NCBI GenBank assembly: GCA_947167105.1
Contig: CAMVGU010000011.1
Coordinates: forward strand, 1-64,000
DNA: 64,000 bases
Direction: 5' to 3'
DNA from: an uncultured Selenomonas sp.
GTDB lineage: Bacteria; Bacillota; Negativicutes; Selenomonadales; Selenomonadaceae
This document shows positions 34,914 through 43,186 of this stretch, one piece after another. A program made the translations under genes and the position numbers. Position 1 is the stretch's first letter. Each line of letters opens with the position of its first letter. The notes beneath the pieces are model-generated. The model did not search any database. It was not told where the DNA came from and worked only from the letters and a program-made list of their open reading frames with translations.

Positions 34914-35867
34914 TCACTCGCGACGACCGAAACGCCTGCGATAATCAAAGAACATATCAAACAGGCCGGTCAGTGCCAGGATTTGCAGGAACAGGCCATT
35001 GATAGCAACCAGGACATAAAAGACGATGCGCCATGTACGGGTAAGCTTGAAATGCTCCATCACGCAGGACATCAGGGAGAAGCCCTGCACCGCACCGGCC
35101 AGCAGGGCAATCAGCTCACCGGCCACAGAAATCTGGAACAGCAGCGGAATCTCGCGGGTGCCGCCCCAATAGATGCCCACCATGGCAAAGCCGAATAAAT
35201 AGCCAAAACCCTGGGGCAGGCGCCATTCCCGGAAGGCGGGAAACATTGGCACCTCCGTGCCCATGCGCCTCAGGAGATTCGCCGTAAAGATATAGCCCGC
35301 TGTCACAAAGATCAGGGCCATCAGGAAGAACAGTACCGGCGCCATCTGGGAAAAAAACTCCAGCCCGGCATCCATCTGCTCCCGCAGTGCCGCAATCTCC
35401 CCCTCCGGCACGCCGCTCGCCCTCTGCAGGGCCAGGGTCTGCTCCACCACCTCGTGCATCTCCGCAAGGGTCAGGGCAAAGGGGCTGATACCGCCCAAGG
35501 CAAGCAGCAGGCCGACGCAAGCCGCCTGCCCCAGCGTACCTCCCACCACTCCCAGCGCAAAGGTGCGGGCTGCGCTCCAGCCCTGCCGGAAGCCATGGCC
35601 CAAAGCCAGCCCCACCGGCCCATAGGCCAGTACAATACCCGCCGCACCCAGCGGCGAAATCATGAAGGTCAGCAGGATGCCTGAAGTCAGGCAGGCAAGC
35701 AGTGCCCAGCGCAGCCCATGCCGACAGGACAGCACGGCAATCGGCACAGGCCAGGCCAAGAGAAAAAATCCGCCCAGAATCGGCATCGCCGTTGAAATCA
35801 CGGCCAATGCCACAGCCAGAGCCGTCAACGCCCCGCTCTCCGTCAGCGGCGTAAGTTCGCGTCCCAT
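34914..35867 (-). CDS. yybS: YybS/DUF2232 membrane protein
   Basis: A 317-aa polytopic protein with about eight hydrophobic segments, of the YybS family that precedes gdpP and rplI in many Firmicutes. Its role is not established; the fold resembles ECF-type substrate-binding membrane proteins. ATG 35867 has a perfect AAGGAGG only 4 nt away, unusually close. First gene of the yybS-gdpP-rplI-lonC-dnaB unit; a TATAAT at 35921-35926 (minus) is the likely -10. Confidence 0.85.
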   Translation of the reverse strand: MGRELTPLTESGALTALAVALAVISTAMPILGGFFLLAWPVPIAVLSCRHGLRWALLACLTSGILLTFMISPLGAAGIVLAYGPVGLALGHGFRQGWSAARTFALGVVGGTLGQAACVGLLLALGGISPFALTLAEMHEVVEQTLALQRASGVPEGEIAALREQMDAGLEFFSQMAPVLFFLMALIFVTAGYIFTANLLRRMGTEVPMFPAFREWRLPQGFGYLFGFAMVGIYWGGTREIPLLFQISVAGELIALLAGAVQGFSLMSCVMEHFKLTRTWRIVFYVLVAINGLFLQILALTGLFDMFFDYRRRFGRRE

Positions 35868-35962
35868 GAATCCTCCTTGTGACGTTTATGCAATAGCATT
35901 TCAATCAAAGCATGACGTATATTATAGCAAAAATCATAGCCCCTGTCTTGTGAGCAGGTAAC

Positions 35963-35991
35963 AAAAAGCGCCCTTCCCACAGGAAGGGCGC
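35963..35991 (-). terminator. Terminator after purA
   Basis: Minus strand 10-bp stem GCGCCCTTCC/GGAAGGGCGC plus five Ts. Confidence 0.92.
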
Positions 35992-36008
35992 CTGGATTCA
36001 GGTTGCAA

Positions 36009-37301
36009 TTATTTGCCGAAAATATCCTGTGCCACCACGATGGTCTCGTCACGGTTCGGCCCCACCGAGACAATGCCCACCTTGATGCCCGTGACCTCCG
36101 CCATGCGCTCCAGGTACTTCTTCGCGGCACTGGGCAGGTCTGCATAGCTGCGGATGCCTGTGATATCGCACTGCCAGCCCTTGAAGGTCTCATAGACCGG
36201 CTCGCACTGCTCCACAATCTTCAGGCTGGCGGGAACGCTGGTCAGAACCTCATCCTTGTACTTGTAGCCGACGCACATCTTGATTTCCTCAAAATTATCG
36301 AGGATATCGAGACGGGTAATTGCCATGTAGTCAATGCCGGAGATGACCCCCGCATAGCGAACCACCACAGCGTCCAGCCAGCCCGTGCGCCGCGGACGGC
36401 CAGTGACCACCCCGTACTCATGGCCCTCATTGCGGATTTTCTCACCGATTTCATTTAGCTGCTCCGTGGGGAAGGGGCCTTCGCCCACGCGGGTGCAGTA
36501 TGCCTTCACCACACCCACTACCTTGTCGATCTTCTTAGGCGGCACGCCCGCTCCCACAGTGACCCCGCCGGAAATCGGGTGGGACGCCGTGACATAAGGA
36601 TAGGTACCATAGTCAATGTCAAGCATCGTGGCCTGGGCACCCTCAAAGAGCACCTTGCGGCCCGCATCAATTTCCTCATTCACCAGCACGATGGTGTCGC
36701 AGACATAGGGGCGCAGGCGCTCGGCATAGCCCTGGTACTCCCCAAAGATTTTATCGTAATCCAAAGGCTCATGGCCGTACAGGGCCTGAAGTTCCTTGTT
36801 CTTGCGCGCAAGGTTCACCTTCAGCTTTTCCGCGAAAGTCTCCTTTTCCATCAGGTCGCAAATGCGAATGCCGATACGGTCATCACGATCCATGTAGCAG
36901 GGGCCGATGCCGCGCTTGGTCGTGCCTACCTTGCCTGCCCCCTTCTGCTCATCGCCCAGGCCGTCCATCAGGCGGTGGTAAGGCATCACCACATGGGCAC
37001 GGTCGGAAATGCGAATGCCCGACACATCTATGCCCCGCTTCTCCATGCCTTCCATTTCCTGCAGCACCACCTCAGGATCTACCACGACGCCGTTACCGAT
37101 GACATTATGGGTACCCTCATACAGTATGCCGGAAGGAAGCTGCCGCAGCTTATAGGCCTCGCCATTCACCATAACGGTGTGGCCGGCATTGCTGCCGCCC
37201 TGGAAACGCACGACTGTCTCCGCCTGCTGGGCAAGATAATCGACAATCTTGCCCTTGCCCTCGTCCCCCCACTGGGTACCGGTGATAACTACTGTAGACA
37301 T
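36009..37301 (-). CDS. purA: Adenylosuccinate synthetase
   Basis: A 430-aa enzyme joining IMP and aspartate with GTP. N-terminal GTQWGDEGKGKIVD (catalytic Asp), GGSNAGHTV (His), TTKRGIGPCYMD and the C-terminal GTPase-like region are present. ATG 37301 has GAGGGG 8 nt upstream. It follows purB by 33 nt, giving a purB-purA operon for the two steps from IMP to AMP. Confidence 0.97.
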   Translation of the reverse strand: MSTVVITGTQWGDEGKGKIVDYLAQQAETVVRFQGGSNAGHTVMVNGEAYKLRQLPSGILYEGTHNVIGNGVVVDPEVVLQEMEGMEKRGIDVSGIRISDRAHVVMPYHRLMDGLGDEQKGAGKVGTTKRGIGPCYMDRDDRIGIRICDLMEKETFAEKLKVNLARKNKELQALYGHEPLDYDKIFGEYQGYAERLRPYVCDTIVLVNEEIDAGRKVLFEGAQATMLDIDYGTYPYVTASHPISGGVTVGAGVPPKKIDKVVGVVKAYCTRVGEGPFPTEQLNEIGEKIRNEGHEYGVVTGRPRRTGWLDAVVVRYAGVISGIDYMAITRLDILDNFEEIKMCVGYKYKDEVLTSVPASLKIVEQCEPVYETFKGWQCDITGIRSYADLPSAAKKYLERMAEVTGIKVGIVSVGPNRDETIVVAQDIFGK

Positions 37302-37334
37302 ATGCAAATCCCCTCTTAATAAAATATCAAAAAC

Positions 37335-38627
37335 TCACAGCCCAAAACGCTCAAAGATCGTATCCACATTCCGCAGGAAGTACTTATAGTCGAAGCAGGC
37401 CTCGATTTCCTCCCTGGACAGCACCGCCGTAATTTCCTCGTCATTCTCCACGTTAGTGCGGAAGTCCTCGCCCTCCATCCAGCGGCGCATGGCATTGCGC
37501 TGCACTGCCTCATAGGCTTTCTTGCGTCCCACGCCCTTGCCGATCATCTCAATCATAATGCGCTGGCTGAAAATCAGGCCACCCGTGCGGTTCAAATTAT
37601 GCAGCATGGCCTCCGGGTAAACCAGCAGCTTGTCTACTATATTGGTAAGCTTCCGCGTGCAGTAATCCACATTGATGGTGCTGTCCGGCAGTATGACCCG
37701 CTCCACCGAGCTATGGGAAATATCCCGCTCATGCCAGAGGGTTATATCCTCCAGAGAGGCCAGGGCATTGCCGCGCACCAGGCGCGCCATACCGGAGACG
37801 CGCTCGCAGTTGATGGGGTTGCGCTTATGGGGCATGGCAGAAGACCCCTTCTGCCCAGGGGAGAAATACTCCTCCGCCTCACGGATATCCGTGCGCTGCA
37901 AATTGCGGATCTCCGTCGCGATCTTCTCCAATGTGCTGGCCACAATAGCCAGCGTCGTCATGTATTCCGCATGGCGGTCACGCTGGATGACCTGGGTGGC
38001 GAGGCGCACAGGCGTAAGCCCCAATCTCTCCCCCACCATGGCTTCAACCTTCGGATCTATATTGGAATAGGTGCCCACCGCACCGGAAAGCTTGCAGACC
38101 GACACGATTTCCTTCGCCCGTTCCACCCTGGCTATATCCCGCTCAATCTCCGCGCTCCAGAGCAGAAGCTTCAGACCGAAGGTCATGGGCTCCGCGTGAA
38201 TGCCATGGGTGCGGCCTATGCAGGGCGTATGCTTGAACTCCGCAGCACGGCGGCGCAGCACCTCCCGGAAATCCCGCAGATCTTTCAGGATAATCTCTGC
38301 CGAATCCCGCATCTGCATGCAGACCGCCGTATCCTTCACATCGCTGGAGGTCAGGCCCTTGTGGATATATTTTGCGTCCTCACCAACATGCTCACCTACG
38401 CACTGCAGAAAGGCGATAATATCGTGATGGGTAACTGCCTCGATTTCCTTGATACGCTCCACATCGAAGCCCGCCCTGGCGCGGATATTCTTCGCCGTAC
38501 CGGCGGGAATCTCGCCAAGCTCCTCCATCACGTCGCAAGCTGCCAGCTCCACATCCAGGATGGTCTGCCACTCATTCTCCAGCGACCACAGGTGCCCCAT
38601 CTCCGGGTTGGTGTAACGTTCAATCAT
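37335..38627 (-). CDS. purB: Adenylosuccinate lyase
   Basis: A 430-aa fumarase-superfamily lyase acting on SAICAR and adenylosuccinate. The signature loop GSSAMPHKRNPINCE (near 260) carries the catalytic Ser; the catalytic His is in GRTHGIHAEP. GGAGG lies 7 nt before ATG 38627. First gene of purB-purA. Confidence 0.97.
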   Translation of the reverse strand: MIERYTNPEMGHLWSLENEWQTILDVELAACDVMEELGEIPAGTAKNIRARAGFDVERIKEIEAVTHHDIIAFLQCVGEHVGEDAKYIHKGLTSSDVKDTAVCMQMRDSAEIILKDLRDFREVLRRRAAEFKHTPCIGRTHGIHAEPMTFGLKLLLWSAEIERDIARVERAKEIVSVCKLSGAVGTYSNIDPKVEAMVGERLGLTPVRLATQVIQRDRHAEYMTTLAIVASTLEKIATEIRNLQRTDIREAEEYFSPGQKGSSAMPHKRNPINCERVSGMARLVRGNALASLEDITLWHERDISHSSVERVILPDSTINVDYCTRKLTNIVDKLLVYPEAMLHNLNRTGGLIFSQRIMIEMIGKGVGRKKAYEAVQRNAMRRWMEGEDFRTNVENDEEITAVLSREEIEACFDYKYFLRNVDTIFERFGL

Positions 38628-38806
38628 GCATTTTCCTCCTCATATGGCATCTCTGTACCACTTAACGAAAACACAGCAAACAAACTCAAATTGACCGCTA
38701 CTGACAGCAAAAAGCTGCCCGCTGGCCTCATTTTGAGTCTGGGCGAATACATATTGAGCATAAATATCCCTTGACAATCATAGCATTAAAAAGCCCTCCC
38801 TGTCAA
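38628..38806 (-). promoter_or_regulatory. purB promoter and structured leader
   Basis: Minus strand TTGACA (38801-38806), 18-bp spacer, TATGAT (38777-38782). The leader of about 140 nt contains an outer ACTCAAA/TTTGAGT stem enclosing a GC-rich hairpin with a GGCAGC/GCTGTC tip. It does not match the purine riboswitch core. Confidence 0.5.
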
Positions 38807-38900
38807 CAAGTTTACAGCCGGCAGCAGGAGCTGCATATACAAGTGTACTTATTTCCTGCAATTCCCACATTAAGGAAACGCTGATTGGAATGATTTTGCC

Positions 38901-38930
38901 TTGCAAAATCTTGAACAATGGCGTTATAAT
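38901..38930 (+). promoter_or_regulatory. Promoter for LCP gene
   Basis: TTGCAA (38901-38906), 18-bp spacer, TATAAT (38925-38930). The spacer matches the trkA promoter spacer at 17 of 18 positions. Confidence 0.75.
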
Positions 38931-38986
38931 TACTTCGTATGCCAAAAAACATCCGATTATTTCATAAGAGAAAGAGGAGATACAGC

Positions 38987-40312
38987 TTGGCTCAATCCAA
39001 CATTCCTTCGCGCAAGGAATCCCACAAAAATCGCATCTGGCCCTGGGTGCTGGTTATCATCTGCTTCCTGAGTGCCGCCTTGGCCGGGGCATATTATGCC
39101 TCGTCCTCGCTATCGGACAAGGTAGAAGAAGATACCAAGCAAGCCGAAAAAGAAGGACTGCTGACGGCCAGGGACAAGGCCACCGTCATGATTATGGGTG
39201 TCGATGAACGGGCTGACGATGTGGGACGCTCCGACACGCTGATGGTTGCCACCATCGACCCGCAGCGCAAGCAGGCGGCACTGTTCTCCCTGCCCAGGGA
39301 CACCCGCGTAAAAATCAAGGGCCACGGCTTCGACAAAATCAATGCAGCCTACGCCTACGGCGGCGAGAAACTGACCAGAGACACAGTGGAAGCCTTCCTC
39401 GGCGTCAACATCGACCACTATATAATAGTAAACACCAAGTCATTCCAGCGCATCATAGATGCCATCGGCGGCATAGATATCAATGTAGAAAAGCGCATGT
39501 ACTATGAAGACCCCTGGGATGATGACGGCGGCCTGCTCATAGACCTGCAGCCGGGCATGCAGCACATGGACGGCAAAACAGCAGTCACCTATGTGCGCTA
39601 CCGCGACGAGGAAGGGGATATAGGCCGGGTCAGGCGCCAGCAGAAATTCATGGAAGCCTGCATGGATAAGGTCGTGTCCCCTGCCATCATCACCAAGCTG
39701 CCCTCCGTCATTTCCGAGATCATGGACTCCGTGCAGACAGACCTCTCCCTCCGGCAAATGCTGGAATTCGCAGGCTCCTTAAAGGAAGCCAAGGACAACG
39801 GCCTGAAGACGGAAATCGTGCCAGGGCGCGGCATGTATATATCCGGCATCAGCTATTGGATTCCCGACGTAAGCGAAATGCGCACCTTGCTGGCCAGCAC
39901 GCTGGATATTACCATGAACAGCAGCGTCCGCGAACGCATGGAAAGAGCCGAGGAAGAATACGAACGCTCCATTCCTGCCGGAGCCACCGAACTGCCGGCT
40001 GACGACACCAGCATAGGCAGCACGCGCTACTATTACGACCGTGAAAGGCCGCGCACCCAAAGCTCCGGGCGCCGCAGCCAGGAAAATGATTCTGCTGAAA
40101 AACCCGGCAAATCAAGCACCTCCGACACGACCGAGCGCAACAACACGCAAGACCAGAACAAGGATAAGCGTCCCGGCACTGCCATCGACACGGAGCCCCA
40201 TGCTGCTCCTGACACACAGCCCAGTAAGCCCTCTGCCAGCGAAAGCCGCGAAAGCAGCAGCGCACCCCAGTCCGATGCACCAGTCAGAGGCGGAACCGGA
40301 AAGACACAGTAA
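38987..40312 (+). CDS. LytR-CpsA-Psr (LCP) family protein
   Basis: A 441-aa type II membrane protein: one membrane helix (about 18-40), short linker, and an LCP domain (about 62-280; VGRSDTLMVATID, LPRDTRVKI with the catalytic Arg, DKINAAYAYGG, YVRYRDEEGDIGRVRRQQ). LCP enzymes transfer lipid-linked glycopolymers to peptidoglycan. The last ~120 residues are a Ser/Thr/Glu/Pro-rich disordered tail. TTG 38987 has GAGGAG 7 nt upstream; an ATG at 38939 lies on the predicted transcription start. Confidence 0.9.
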   Translation: MAQSNIPSRKESHKNRIWPWVLVIICFLSAALAGAYYASSSLSDKVEEDTKQAEKEGLLTARDKATVMIMGVDERADDVGRSDTLMVATIDPQRKQAALFSLPRDTRVKIKGHGFDKINAAYAYGGEKLTRDTVEAFLGVNIDHYIIVNTKSFQRIIDAIGGIDINVEKRMYYEDPWDDDGGLLIDLQPGMQHMDGKTAVTYVRYRDEEGDIGRVRRQQKFMEACMDKVVSPAIITKLPSVISEIMDSVQTDLSLRQMLEFAGSLKEAKDNGLKTEIVPGRGMYISGISYWIPDVSEMRTLLASTLDITMNSSVRERMERAEEEYERSIPAGATELPADDTSIGSTRYYYDRERPRTQSSGRRSQENDSAEKPGKSSTSDTTERNNTQDQNKDKRPGTAIDTEPHAAPDTQPSKPSASESRESSSAPQSDAPVRGGTGKTQ

Positions 40313-40327
40313 AACATTCATCTTTAA

Positions 40328-40358
40328 GGAGACGAAAAATCGTCTCCTCTTGTTTTTC
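40328..40358 (+). terminator. Terminator after LCP gene
   Basis: An 8-bp stem GGAGACGA/TCGTCTCC followed by TCTTGTTTTT. Confidence 0.85.
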
Positions 40359-40476
40359 TCCTTATTCTCCTCTCTATTGGCATGGTTTTCAGGCGACTGC
40401 TTATTATTGTTGTACTTATTTGTCCCCTCTGGGCAAACAATACATTACAGTTATAACATTATTAACCAAAAAGTAT

Positions 40477-40504
40477 TTGCTTTTTTGTCAAAGCCAGTTA
40501 TAAT
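40477..40504 (+). promoter_or_regulatory. Promoter for malic enzyme
   Basis: TTGCTT (40477-40482), 16-bp spacer, TATAAT (40499-40504), in the 309-nt gap between the LCP and malic enzyme genes. The rest of the gap is AT-rich with no gene. Confidence 0.6.
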
Positions 40505-40621
40505 AGTTACCATCACATTCTGGCATGGTTTCAAGGAACAGATTACAGCCGGTATGTCCGTAAGCTAAACAGAAAATTGCCGGCGAAGGAACGGGACCGG
40601 CGCACAGAAGGGGTGTTTTAT

Positions 40622-41884
40622 ATGAAAAACGTCAACGAAAGAGCATTGGATTTGCATAAGAAAAGCCAGGGCAAGCTGGAAGTAGTCAGCAAGGTACCTC
40701 TGGAGGCTCCCGAGGATCTGACCCTGGCCTACACGCCGGGCGTAGCCGCGCCGTGCCTGGCCATCAAGGAGCAGCCTGAAACAATCTATGACTACACTTC
40801 CAAGGGCAATATGGTGGCCGTCGTCACCAACGGCACCGCCGTCCTGGGCCTCGGCTCCATCGGTGCCGGTGCCGGACTGCCGGTCATGGAAGGCAAGTCC
40901 ATACTGTTCAAGGGGTTCGCAGGGGTGGACTCCGTACCTGTCTGCCTCGACTCCAAGGATCCCCAGGAAATCATCCGCGCGGTGGAGATGATGGCCCCCA
41001 CCTTTGGCGGCATCAACCTTGAGGACATCAAGGCCCCGGAATGCTTCATCATCGAGAACGAGCTGAAAAAGAGGCTTGATATCCCCGTCTTCCATGACGA
41101 CCAGCACGGCACGGCCATCGTCGTGGCCTCCGCCCTCCTGAACGCCCTGCGCGTTGTAAAGAAGGAGATCGGCCAGGTTCGCGTGGTGGTGAACGGTGCC
41201 GGTGCAGCAGGACAGGCCATCACTCGCCTTCTGGCAGAACTTGGCGTGCAGGATATCCTGCTCTGCGATACCCGCGGAGCCATCTATGAAGGCCGCCAGG
41301 AGGGCATGAACCCCTTCAAGGAGGATATCGCCAAAGTCACGAACCGCCAGATGCGCAAGGGTGCCCTGGCCGATGTCATCAAGGATGCCGATGTCTTCGT
41401 CGGTGTTTCCGTGGCTGGCTGCCTCACCGAGGAAATGGTGCGCTCCATGGCGGAGGATGCCATCGTCATGGGCATGGCAAACCCGACGCCTGAAATCATG
41501 CCGGAGCTTGCCCATAAGGCCGGTGCACGGGTGGTCTGCACAGGACGCTCCGACTTCCCCAACCAGGTCAATAACCTCCTGGCCTTCCCGGGCATCTTCC
41601 GCGGCGCCCTCGATGTACGCGCCAGCGAAATCAACGAGGAAATGAAACTGGCTGCCGCTCACGCCATCGCTGACCTCATCCCGGAGCATGAGCTCGACGA
41701 GGAGCACGTGATCACCAGCCCCTTCGACCCGCGTGTCGCCCCGGCCGTAGCCAAGGCCGTGGCCAAAGCCGCCATCGAAACCGGCGTGGCTCGGAGCCTT
41801 GACGTAACCCCCTCCGACGTGGCAGCCCATACCCGCGCCCTCACCGCCAGCCGTCACCGCAAGACTGGCAAAGCTTACGCATAA
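40622..41884 (+). CDS. maeB: Malic enzyme (oxaloacetate-decarboxylating, short bacterial type)
   Basis: A 420-aa short-form malic enzyme converting malate to pyruvate and CO2. TLAYTPGVAAPCLAI and the Lys/Asp loop IPVFHDDQHGTAIV are the family signatures; VVVNGAGAAGQAI (near 190) binds the nicotinamide cofactor. NAD versus NADP preference is not readable by eye. ATG 40622 is chosen over the upstream GTG/TTG frame because only it fits the family start. The last ~25 residues are basic. Confidence 0.92.
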   Translation: MKNVNERALDLHKKSQGKLEVVSKVPLEAPEDLTLAYTPGVAAPCLAIKEQPETIYDYTSKGNMVAVVTNGTAVLGLGSIGAGAGLPVMEGKSILFKGFAGVDSVPVCLDSKDPQEIIRAVEMMAPTFGGINLEDIKAPECFIIENELKKRLDIPVFHDDQHGTAIVVASALLNALRVVKKEIGQVRVVVNGAGAAGQAITRLLAELGVQDILLCDTRGAIYEGRQEGMNPFKEDIAKVTNRQMRKGALADVIKDADVFVGVSVAGCLTEEMVRSMAEDAIVMGMANPTPEIMPELAHKAGARVVCTGRSDFPNQVNNLLAFPGIFRGALDVRASEINEEMKLAAAHAIADLIPEHELDEEHVITSPFDPRVAPAVAKAVAKAAIETGVARSLDVTPSDVAAHTRALTASRHRKTGKAYA

Positions 41885-41927
41885 AAACGCATACAGGAAG
41901 AAACGGTTGTCCGTGTGCCAATGAAAA

Positions 41928-41967
41928 AGTCCGCTCAGAGTAGCATTCTACTGTGAGCGGACTTTTA
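41928..41967 (+). terminator. Terminator after malic enzyme
   Basis: A near-perfect 16-bp stem (AGTCCGCTCA...TGAGCGGACT outer part) followed by TTTTA. Confidence 0.9.
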
Positions 41968-42054
41968 TCATATACCGGTTTCCTACAAAATGCTTTACTT
42001 TGTATGTGCAAAATGCTAAAATCATAGTATAGATTTGCAGAGGAGGGAAAACTG

Positions 42055-42318
42055 ATGGCTAAAACAGAGACAATAACGCTCAGGGTCAATCCAGACTTGA
42101 AGCAGGAGGCGGAAGCTCTGTGCGCTGATATGGGACTTACTTTATCAACCGCCTATACGATGCTCTTAAAGGCAATCGTTCATACCCGTTCAATACCCTT
42201 TGCTATTCGTGCGTCGGAAGACCCTTTTTGGTCGGAAAAAAACCAGCGATACCTCATGGAGTCTATTCGGGAACTTGATGCCGGTCACGGAGAGGAGCAC
42301 GAACTGATTGATGCGTAA
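42055..42318 (+). CDS. relB: RelB/DinJ-family antitoxin
   Basis: An 87-aa protein with an N-terminal ribbon-helix-helix DNA-binding domain (TITLRVNPDLKQEAEALCADMGLTLSTAY) and a C-terminal acidic tail that would wrap the toxin. GGAGGG upstream of ATG. Two direct repeats CAAAATGCT (about 41987 and 42009) around the -10 region could be the operator. It overlaps the toxin gene by 8 nt. Confidence 0.9.
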   Translation: MAKTETITLRVNPDLKQEAEALCADMGLTLSTAYTMLLKAIVHTRSIPFAIRASEDPFWSEKNQRYLMESIRELDAGHGEEHELIDA

Positions 42319-42577
42319 AATCTGGACGGGCCGCTCGTGGGACGAATATCTTGAGTGGCAGAATGGAGACAAACGGACGCTTCGGCGCATCAATACGCTC
42401 ATAAAAGATATTGAACGAAACGGCTCCTTGAATGGTATTGGGAAGCCGGAACGTCTCTCTCATAATCTGTCCGGTTGGTACAGTCGCAGGATTGACGATA
42501 AAAACCGTTTAGTGTATCGGATGGTAAGCGATGATACCTTGGAAATTGCCCAATGCAAAGGGCACTATGATGATTAG
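42311..42577 (+). CDS. yoeB: YoeB/Txe-type toxin
   Basis: An 88-aa RelE-superfamily mRNA interferase of the YoeB/Txe group: KIWTGRSWDEYLEWQ, then GKPERLSHNLSGWYSRRID, ending in NRLVYRMV and CKGHYDD. The Glu in KPERL, the Arg in SRRID/NRLVYR and the near-terminal His match the catalytic set. ATG 42311 lies inside the antitoxin gene. Expected to cleave ribosome-bound mRNA when free of antitoxin. Confidence 0.92.
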   Translation: MRKIWTGRSWDEYLEWQNGDKRTLRRINTLIKDIERNGSLNGIGKPERLSHNLSGWYSRRIDDKNRLVYRMVSDDTLEIAQCKGHYDD

Positions 42578-42585
42578 ATCGAGTA

Positions 42586-42618
42586 GGCGGCAGACAGTTT
42601 ATGTCTGCCGCCGTTTTT
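42586..42618 (+). terminator. Terminator after toxin gene
   Basis: An 11-bp stem GGCGGCAGACA/TGTCTGCCGCC followed by GTTTTT, between convergent genes. Confidence 0.88.
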
Positions 42619-43153
42619 ATGGATAACGGTTTTTTTTGCTAACCTGCATCACAATATCCCGTGCCAGGCGGTCTATATTGTACTTGCTTGTCAGCACTAC
42701 ATGGGTTTCCGGCCCGGCTTCGTTCTGGGCTTTGCGGGTCAGGGCGTGGCTGACGTTGTTGGTGTTGATAATTACTATGTCCGCTGCCTTTACTGCCGCA
42801 GGGTCGAAATTCTTGCTGTTGACAGCGCCAAGGCCGGGAAATTCCTGGAGCATCTTTGCCTGCCAGTCGGCACTGCCTCCTGCTATCACTATCCTCTGGG
42901 TCTGGGACAGCAGGCGCAGTTGCTCCACGAAGTAGCTGTCCGGCGCCTCCATCGCCTCACTGCCGGGGTCAGCTCCGTCCACAAGCTCCTTGTACTCTGC
43001 CAGCTGTTCCTTCAGCTCCATATTTTCCTTGCGCAGCTTCTTTAGTTCATCTTCCTTAGCTGCCAGCTTGTCCCTGAGTTTTTTCAGCTGCTTCTCAAAG
43101 CCCGCCCGCTCTGCGGCTATCACTTCTGCTATATTCTCCGTTTTCCTGCCCAA
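42617..43153 (-). CDS. DUF2325-domain coiled-coil protein
   Basis: A 178-aa protein. A long charged coiled coil (about 10-60) precedes a DUF2325 domain (about 85-170; RIVIAGGSADW, IVIINTNNVSHAL), a small Rossmann-like fold found in many Firmicutes and of unknown role. TTG 43153 has AGGAGG 7 nt upstream. It follows the RND efflux gene by 33 nt and could be read from the same transcript. Confidence 0.8.
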   Translation of the reverse strand: MGRKTENIAEVIAAERAGFEKQLKKLRDKLAAKEDELKKLRKENMELKEQLAEYKELVDGADPGSEAMEAPDSYFVEQLRLLSQTQRIVIAGGSADWQAKMLQEFPGLGAVNSKNFDPAAVKAADIVIINTNNVSHALTRKAQNEAGPETHVVLTSKYNIDRLARDIVMQVSKKNRYP

Positions 43154-43186
43154 AGCCTCACCTCCTGACCTTTAGCATGGGCCAGC

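Noticed and set aside
38640..38780. Purine riboswitch before purB
   Set aside because: The conserved three-way-junction core sequences are absent.
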